Shown in pieces: positions 59,440 to 64,000 of a DNA stretch of 64,000 nucleotides. Position 1 is the stretch's first letter; each line of letters opens with the position of its first letter. Source of the stretch: an uncultured Clostridia bacterium. GTDB lineage: Bacteria > Bacillota > Clostridia > Oscillospirales > Ruminococcaceae. The stretch is from NCBI GenBank assembly GCA_944386805.1, contig CALXCO010000011.1:1-64000 (forward strand), given 5' to 3'. A program made the position numbers and the translations under genes. The notes under the pieces were generated by a model. That model saw only the letters and a list, made by a program, of their open reading frames with translations, was not told the DNA's origin and ran no database searches.

Positions 59440-60888
59440 ATGGATGTTGCAGTGATCGGTGCAGGCGTTGTTGGCGCACTGATCGCGCGGGAGCTTTCCC
59501 GGTATGAACTGGACGTCTGTCTGCTGGAAAAGGCGGACGATGTCGCGATGGGAACTTCCAAGGCAAATTCAGCAATCATTCATGCAGGGTTTGACTGTCA
59601 GCCCGGAAGTGTCATGGCCAAAATGAACGTCCGCGGAAATGCGATGATGGATCAGCTGACCAGAGAACTGTCGGTTCCGTTCAAACGCAATGGCTCAATG
59701 GTGCTGGCGTTTAACGAAGAGGATGTCCGGACACTGGAGACACTGCTGGACCGTGGTGTCAAAAACGGTGTACCGGGTGTCCGGATTGTCTCCGGAGATC
59801 AGGCGCGGGAGATGGAACCGAACATTTCCGGAGATGCTGTTGCGGCGCTGGTTGCGCCCAGCGGTGGAATCATCTGTCCGTATGAACTGACCATCGCCGC
59901 AGCTGGCAATGCGATGGATAACGGTGTGCGGCTGCATACCGGCTTTGAGGTGACAGACGCGGAATTCTCAGACGGGGTCTGGACGCTCACCTCTGCGGCC
60001 GGAGACCGGGTGCAGGCAAATTATATCGTCAATGCTGCCGGCCTGTTCAGCGACCAGGTAGCGGCGCTGATGGGGGATGACGGTTATCATGTCTTCCCTC
60101 GCCGGGGAGAATACCTGCTGCTGGACCGGGATCAGGGAAAAATGGTTTCCCATACGATTTTCCAGTGCCCGTCCGCAATGGGGAAAGGAATTCTCGTAAC
60201 GCCGACGGTGGACGGCAATCTGCTGCTGGGTCCGACTTCCGAAAACAGAGAGGACCGGGAAGATACCGCTACAACGGCGGAAGGTCTGGCGACTGTCGCA
60301 CGGCTTGCTTCCAAGTCGGTACCGTCGGTCAATCTGCGCGCGGTCATTACCAGTTTTACCGGTCTGCGTTCCTGCTCCAGCGGGCATGACTTTATCATCG
60401 AACCGTCTAAAAAACGGCCGCAGCTGGTTGAGATCACCGGCATTGAATCGCCCGGATTGTCTTCTGCTCCGGCCATTGCTGAATATGCGGTCAGCTTGCT
60501 GAAAGAGATGGGGCTGGCACTGCATGCAAAAGCAGACTTTAACCCGATTCGCCGTCCGATTCCACGTTTCAGAGAGATGAATATCGAACAGCGGCGGGCA
60601 TTGATTGAAGAAGATGCACGGTTTGGACAGATCATCTGCCGTTGTGAGACGGTAACCGAAGGGGAGATTGTCCGGGCACTGCACCAGAATCCTCCTGCCC
60701 ATGATCTGGATGGCGTCAAACGTCGCACCCGTACCGGTATGGGACGCTGCAACGGCGGCTTCTGCACGCCGCAGGCTGTCGAGATCATTGCGCGGGAGCT
60801 GGGGATTCCGATTGAGCAGGTGACCAAATGCGGCGGAGAATCCCGGCTGCTGGTCGGTAAGACGAAAGAAGGTGGACTGGATGCGTGA
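59440..60888 (+). CDS. glpA: Anaerobic glycerol-3-phosphate dehydrogenase-like FAD enzyme
   Basis: A 482-residue FAD oxidoreductase: MDVAVIGAGVVGALIARELS (FAD loop), a DAO-type substrate domain, and a C-terminal BFD-like [2Fe-2S] domain (ICRCETVTEGEIV, MGRCNGGFC). This is the architecture of GlpA, which oxidises glycerol 3-phosphate. ATG 59440 has GGAGGG 5 nt upstream; the longer frame runs through the terminator. It overlaps the next gene by 8 nt. Confidence 0.87.
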   Translation: MDVAVIGAGVVGALIARELSRYELDVCLLEKADDVAMGTSKANSAIIHAGFDCQPGSVMAKMNVRGNAMMDQLTRELSVPFKRNGSMVLAFNEEDVRTLETLLDRGVKNGVPGVRIVSGDQAREMEPNISGDAVAALVAPSGGIICPYELTIAAAGNAMDNGVRLHTGFEVTDAEFSDGVWTLTSAAGDRVQANYIVNAAGLFSDQVAALMGDDGYHVFPRRGEYLLLDRDQGKMVSHTIFQCPSAMGKGILVTPTVDGNLLLGPTSENREDREDTATTAEGLATVARLASKSVPSVNLRAVITSFTGLRSCSSGHDFIIEPSKKRPQLVEITGIESPGLSSAPAIAEYAVSLLKEMGLALHAKADFNPIRRPIPRFREMNIEQRRALIEEDARFGQIICRCETVTEGEIVRALHQNPPAHDLDGVKRRTRTGMGRCNGGFCTPQAVEIIARELGIPIEQVTKCGGESRLLVGKTKEGGLDA

Positions 60889-62170
60889 AATCAGCGCGGA
60901 GATGGAACGGGAACTGGTGATTATCGGCGGCGGGCCTGCCGGGCTTGCAGCGGCGATTGCAGCGGCAGAAAATGGCGTTGCAGTGGACGATATCCTGATT
61001 CTGGAAAGAGAACCGGAGCTGGGCGGCATCCTGCTCCAGTGTATTCACAGCGGTTTTGGTCTGCATCGGTTTGGGGAAGAGCTGACCGGTCCGGAATATG
61101 CCGCACGATATGCCAAAAAGGTAGTTGAAATGGGCATTCCGGCATTGCTGTCGACGATGGTGCTGACGCTGCATCAGATGGAAGATGGCCGCAAGGAGAT
61201 TACCGCCGTCAGTTCGGCACACGGCCTTATTCGGATAAAAGCGCGTGCAGTCGTACTGGCGATGGGATGCCGGGAACGCGGAAGAGGCGCACTGAATATC
61301 CCCGGAACCCGTCCGGCCGGTATTTACACGGCCGGTGCTGCCCAGAAATTCGTCAATATCAAGGGGTTCATGCCCGGACGCCAGGTGGTTATCCTCGGCA
61401 GTGGTGATATTGGGCTGATTATGGCACGGCGTATGACGCTGGAAGGTGCAAAGGTCGAGGTTGTAGCTGAGCTGATGCCTTATTCCGGCGGTCTGTCCCG
61501 AAATATCCAGCAGTGTCTGCGGGACTTTAATATCCCGCTGCTGCTCTCTCATACGATTACCCAGATTCACGGCAAAGAACGGGTCACCGGCGTCACCATC
61601 TCTCAGGTCGATGAAAAACGGCGCCCGATTCCGGGAACAGAACAGTATTTTGACTGTGATACTGTGCTGCTCTCCTGTGGGCTGATTCCGGAGAACGAAC
61701 TGACCCGTCAGGCCGGTATCCCGCTTGACCCGGTTACCGGCGGTGCAGTGGTCGGAGAAAATCGTGAGACGGAAATGCCGGGCGTATTCGCCGCAGGCAA
61801 CGTGCTGCATGTACATGATTTGGTCGACTTCGTGTCGGCTGAGGCAGAGCTTGCCGGAGCAGGTGCGGCACGCTGGCTGGCAGAAGGGGACAGCCAGGAG
61901 CTGAAACTCCCGGTACATCCTGAAGGCGTCATCCGCTATGTTGTGCCGCAGACGGTTTTCCTTCCCGCAAAGGAAGATGTCCGTCTGTTCTTCCGTGTCG
62001 GTCAGGTAGTCGAGAAGGCGGCTGTCCTTGTCGAAAACGACGGCAAGGTCCTTTATAAAGGTGTGCGGCCCAAACTGCTTCCCGGTGAGATGGAGTCGGT
62101 GACCATCAAGGCGGAAGCTCTGGCCGAAATCGAAAGCGGACAGTTGACGGTCCGGCTGGAAAAGAGGTGA
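60881..62170 (+). CDS. FAD-dependent oxidoreductase, GlpB-position partner
   Basis: A 429-residue disulfide-reductase-like flavoprotein: LVIIGGGPAGLAAAIAA (FAD), VILGSGDIGLIMARRM (NAD(P)), then GVFAAGNVLHVHDL. In Firmicutes it takes the place of GlpB in glycerol-3-phosphate dehydrogenase operons. It overlaps the GlpA-like gene; ATG 60881 follows AAGGTGG (GTG 60872 is also possible). Confidence 0.85.
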   Translation: MREISAEMERELVIIGGGPAGLAAAIAAAENGVAVDDILILEREPELGGILLQCIHSGFGLHRFGEELTGPEYAARYAKKVVEMGIPALLSTMVLTLHQMEDGRKEITAVSSAHGLIRIKARAVVLAMGCRERGRGALNIPGTRPAGIYTAGAAQKFVNIKGFMPGRQVVILGSGDIGLIMARRMTLEGAKVEVVAELMPYSGGLSRNIQQCLRDFNIPLLLSHTITQIHGKERVTGVTISQVDEKRRPIPGTEQYFDCDTVLLSCGLIPENELTRQAGIPLDPVTGGAVVGENRETEMPGVFAAGNVLHVHDLVDFVSAEAELAGAGAARWLAEGDSQELKLPVHPEGVIRYVVPQTVFLPAKEDVRLFFRVGQVVEKAAVLVENDGKVLYKGVRPKLLPGEMESVTIKAEALAEIESGQLTVRLEKR

Positions 62171-62175
62171 GCGGG

Positions 62176-62547
62176 ATGAGTGAAACGGTAAAGGAACTGA
62201 CCTGCATTGTCTGCCCGATGGGATGCACACTGCGGGTGACGATGGATGGTGACCGGTTTGTCAGTGTGACCGGGAACACCTGCCCGCGTGGTGCTAAGTA
62301 TGCCGAAACGGAAATGACCGCGCCGCGCAGGGTACTGACTACAACAGTACGGGTCAGCGGCGGACATCTTCCGCTCTGTCCGGTGCGAACCAAAGGAGAT
62401 ATCCCGAAAGAAATGTTGTTTGATGCGATGCGGGTGCTGGATAGCCTTTGTGTCCAGGCGCCTGTCTCGATCGGTCAGGTGCTGGTCGAAGACCTGTGCG
62501 GAACCGGTGTGCCGCTGATCGCGACAAGAGACATTCATTCGGTATAA
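62176..62547 (+). CDS. DUF1667 protein, GlpC-position subunit
   Basis: A 123-residue protein with CIVCPMGCTL and NTCPRGAKY, four conserved Cys that likely hold an Fe-S cluster or zinc, as in DUF1667. It completes the common GlpA/FAD-oxidoreductase/DUF1667 trio, probably as the electron-carrying subunit. ATG 62176 is chosen; GTG 62167 is an alternative. Confidence 0.87.
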   Translation: MSETVKELTCIVCPMGCTLRVTMDGDRFVSVTGNTCPRGAKYAETEMTAPRRVLTTTVRVSGGHLPLCPVRTKGDIPKEMLFDAMRVLDSLCVQAPVSIGQVLVEDLCGTGVPLIATRDIHSV

Positions 62548-62555
62548 ACCGTGTT

Positions 62556-62600
62556 TCGGGGCACTGTCCTGCAACGGACGGTACCCCGATTTGTTTTGCT
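62556..62600 (+). terminator. Terminator of the GlpA-like operon
   Basis: TCGGGG (62556-62561) pairs with CCCCGA (62584-62589) around GTCC/GGAC inner pairs, followed by a T-rich run. Confidence 0.75.
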
Positions 62601-62651
62601 GGTTCTGGAAAAGGAGGGCTTTTTCTGGAAAAAGAGGTGGTGCCGCAGCGT

Positions 62652-63386
62652 ATGCGGCTGTCGGCGCTGGATACATTGCGGGGGATCACGCTGGTCAGCA
62701 TGATTTTATATCATGCGGCCTGGGACGTGGTCTACCTGCTCGGAATTCCATGGGAATGGTACCAGGGGACCGGTGGGTTTGTCTGGCAGCAGAGCATCTG
62801 CTGGACATTTATCCTGCTGTCGGGATTTTGCCTGCCGCTTGGACGGAAACCGCTGAAAAGAGGCACCAAGGTGTTCGGAGCCGGGGCAGTGGTGACGGCG
62901 GTAACGGTGCTGTTTGTCCCCGAAAATCGGGTGGTGTTCGGTGTGCTGACGCTGCTGGGAAGCTGTATGATGCTGGTCGGGGTATTGGACCGGCTGCTGA
63001 AAAAGATCCCGCCGGTTGTAGGGATAGTCGGGAGCGCAGTCTTGTTTTGCCTGACCAGATGGGTCAATGACGGCTTTCTTGGATGGGAAGGTTTGTGGAC
63101 CTTGCAGCTGCCGGATGGGCTGTACCAGGGGCTGCTGATGACCTATCTCGGGTTTCCGGAGCCGGGATTCATGTCGACCGATTATTTTTCATTGCTGCCT
63201 TGGTGTTTTCTGTTCGGGGTCGGATATTACCTTTGCCGGCTCTGGCAGAATAACGGCTTTCGGGGCAGCGGGTGGCAATATGAATTGCCGCCGTTTGCAT
63301 GGATGGGGAGACATTCTCTGTTGATCTATCTGCTGCACCAGCCGCTGCTATATCTGGTGACAATGGTAATCGGCGCTTTTCTTTGA
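62652..63386 (+). CDS. DUF1624 / heparan-alpha-glucosaminide N-acetyltransferase-like membrane protein
   Basis: A 244-residue protein with about seven helices (RLSALDTLRGITLVSMILYHAAWD; last helices AWMGRHSLLIYLLHQPLLYL), the pattern of DUF1624 acyltransferases. It probably acylates an extracytoplasmic sugar or polymer. The start is uncertain: ATG 62652 gives the usual N-terminus, but AAGGAGG at 62611 points to a CTG or GTG about 15-27 bases earlier. Confidence 0.8.
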   Translation: MRLSALDTLRGITLVSMILYHAAWDVVYLLGIPWEWYQGTGGFVWQQSICWTFILLSGFCLPLGRKPLKRGTKVFGAGAVVTAVTVLFVPENRVVFGVLTLLGSCMMLVGVLDRLLKKIPPVVGIVGSAVLFCLTRWVNDGFLGWEGLWTLQLPDGLYQGLLMTYLGFPEPGFMSTDYFSLLPWCFLFGVGYYLCRLWQNNGFRGSGWQYELPPFAWMGRHSLLIYLLHQPLLYLVTMVIGAFL

Positions 63387-63424
63387 GGCATAAAAGATAG
63401 GTCCTATAATAAAAGTTGGAGTAA

Positions 63425-63515
63425 ACAGGTTCAGGGCGGCAGCCCTGGGCGCGCTCCGCGCGCAACCTTCTCCTAAAAACGCAGCCTTTCCCACCGCGCA
63501 GCGGTGGGAAAGGCT
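63425..63515. repeat. Cluster of three compact palindromes
   Basis: CAGGGCGGCAGCCCTG, GCGCGCTCCGCGCGC, and AGCCTTTCCCACCGC paired with GCGGTGGGAAAGGCT (63483-63515) lie in 90 bases. No T-tract follows directly. It resembles a repetitive extragenic palindrome unit, but only one copy is in the window. Confidence 0.5.
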
Positions 63516-63591
63516 GATAAAGAACACAAAAGTTGATTTTTGCCATATCTTGGATTTTATCCCAATTCTTGACAAAGAGCCAAAAGATCGA

Positions 63592-63633
63592 ACAGCCAGT
63601 ATCCGCACGGAATTCCGTACAGATACTGGCTGT
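63592..63633. terminator. Hairpin between convergent genes
   Basis: ACAGCCAGTATC (63592-63603) pairs with GATACTGGCTGT (63622-63633), with an inner ACGGAATTCCGT dyad. T-rich sequence follows on the plus strand and a weaker one on the minus strand. Confidence 0.65.
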
Positions 63634-63654
63634 CTCGTTTTAATCGGAAAAAGA

Positions 63655-64000
63655 TTATGTCTGGCAGATATCCGGCTGTTTTTGGGTATGTCGGATCAGA
63701 TAAACACCCGTGACAATGACAATCGGCAGGTAAACCACCATCGGATATTCGTACCGGCAGTAATAGCCATTGGTCGGACCGGTGATAAAAATCAGCATCT
63801 GCACAAGCATCGGCATGCTGAAGATAAATCCCAGCAGGCTCCTGCGGCGCAGACAGTAGAGGATGAACAGGATCGCGGCCCAGATGTACGGAGCCGGCTT
63901 GTTGAGCAGCGAGACAACCGGTGTCCAGAAGGCATCTTCCCGGGTCAATTCCAATGAATCCCGCGCGGTGTCCCATATCGCCGGGAAGTGGAAATCCGAA
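63655..64000 (-). CDS. Polytopic membrane protein, C-terminal part (cut by window end)
   Basis: The last 114 or so codons of a membrane protein: about three helices with SMPMLVQMLIFITGPTNGYY and YEYPMVVYLPIVIVTG. The GPTNGYYCRYEYP pattern resembles DUF6020/glycosyltransferase-like membrane proteins of Firmicutes. The frame stays open to base 64000, so the start lies beyond the window. Confidence 0.65.
   Translation of the reverse strand, partial: SDFHFPAIWDTARDSLELTREDAFWTPVVSLLNKPAPYIWAAILFILYCLRRRSLLGFIFSMPMLVQMLIFITGPTNGYYCRYEYPMVVYLPIVIVTGVYLIRHTQKQPDICQT

Noticed and set aside
60785..62230. 481-codon minus-strand frame opposite the FAD oxidoreductase
   Set aside because: Antisense shadow of a well-supported gene in a GC-rich stretch; no recognisable domain.

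Overview
The window looks like chromosome of a low-to-mid GC, Gram-positive anaerobe of the class Clostridia, probably a gut Oscillospirales- or Lachnospirales-type bacterium. The grounds are strong purine Shine-Dalgarno sites, near-perfect TTGACA-17-TATAAT promoters, a SPQTG sortase substrate and a class B sortase, two FeoAB iron importers, DUF1667/GlpA-type enzymes, nickel-pincer (Lar) genes, VanRS/VanY homologues and a Tn916-type integrase. I cannot name the species. No tRNA, rRNA or CRISPR array was seen.

Region 1 (1-8.9 kb): a two-component locus (seven-TM sensor with an apparent frameshift at the window edge, histidine kinase, NarL-type regulator), a degenerate receiver with Glu in place of the phospho-Asp, then a 1305-residue secreted repeat protein with a SPQTG cell-wall sorting signal and two small membrane proteins.

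Region 2 (8.9-17.6 kb): the right part of an integrative element, AT-richer than its surroundings. It carries an XRE repressor and ImmA-type protease next to a Y-family DNA polymerase, with face-to-face promoters carrying four related operators. Then come small zinc-ribbon and unknown proteins, a structured leader before a sigma-region-4-like protein, a MazF toxin with a zinc ribbon, three tandem excisionase paralogues and a Tn916-type integrase. An IS481/IS1202-like insertion sequence with a 27-bp target duplication has landed in the integrase terminator, and a decayed IS3 (IS150-type) remnant lies just beyond.

Region 3 (18.2-42.9 kb): housekeeping and transport genes. These include FeoAB plus a Cys-rich FeoB partner, a CsoR-type regulator with a P1B ATPase, HxlR/MATE, an XRE-membrane protein-ABC transporter operon, an NSS transporter, DegV, an MsbA-like exporter, a WYL regulator operon, a second FeoAB, TadA, CPBP proteases, DUF554 and RsmE.

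Region 4 (43-57.4 kb, mostly minus strand): larE-larB-larC behind a MerR-style promoter and an attenuator leader, a class B sortase with an apparent N-terminal CinA-like domain, ThiI with a cysteine desulfurase, a VanR-VanS-VanY module without a ligase, a nitroreductase and alanine racemase.

Region 5 (57.4-64 kb, mostly plus strand): a gene-free, partly AT-rich stretch with several DnaA-box-like 9-mers where the prevailing gene direction flips, then a second VanY-like peptidase, a GlpA/GlpB-like/DUF1667 redox operon, a DUF1624 acyltransferase and the end of a polytopic membrane protein.

The strongest candidates for something undescribed are the CinA-like/sortase B fusion, the doubly controlled larEBC operon without larA, and the four-operator XRE/ImmA/Y-polymerase switch.
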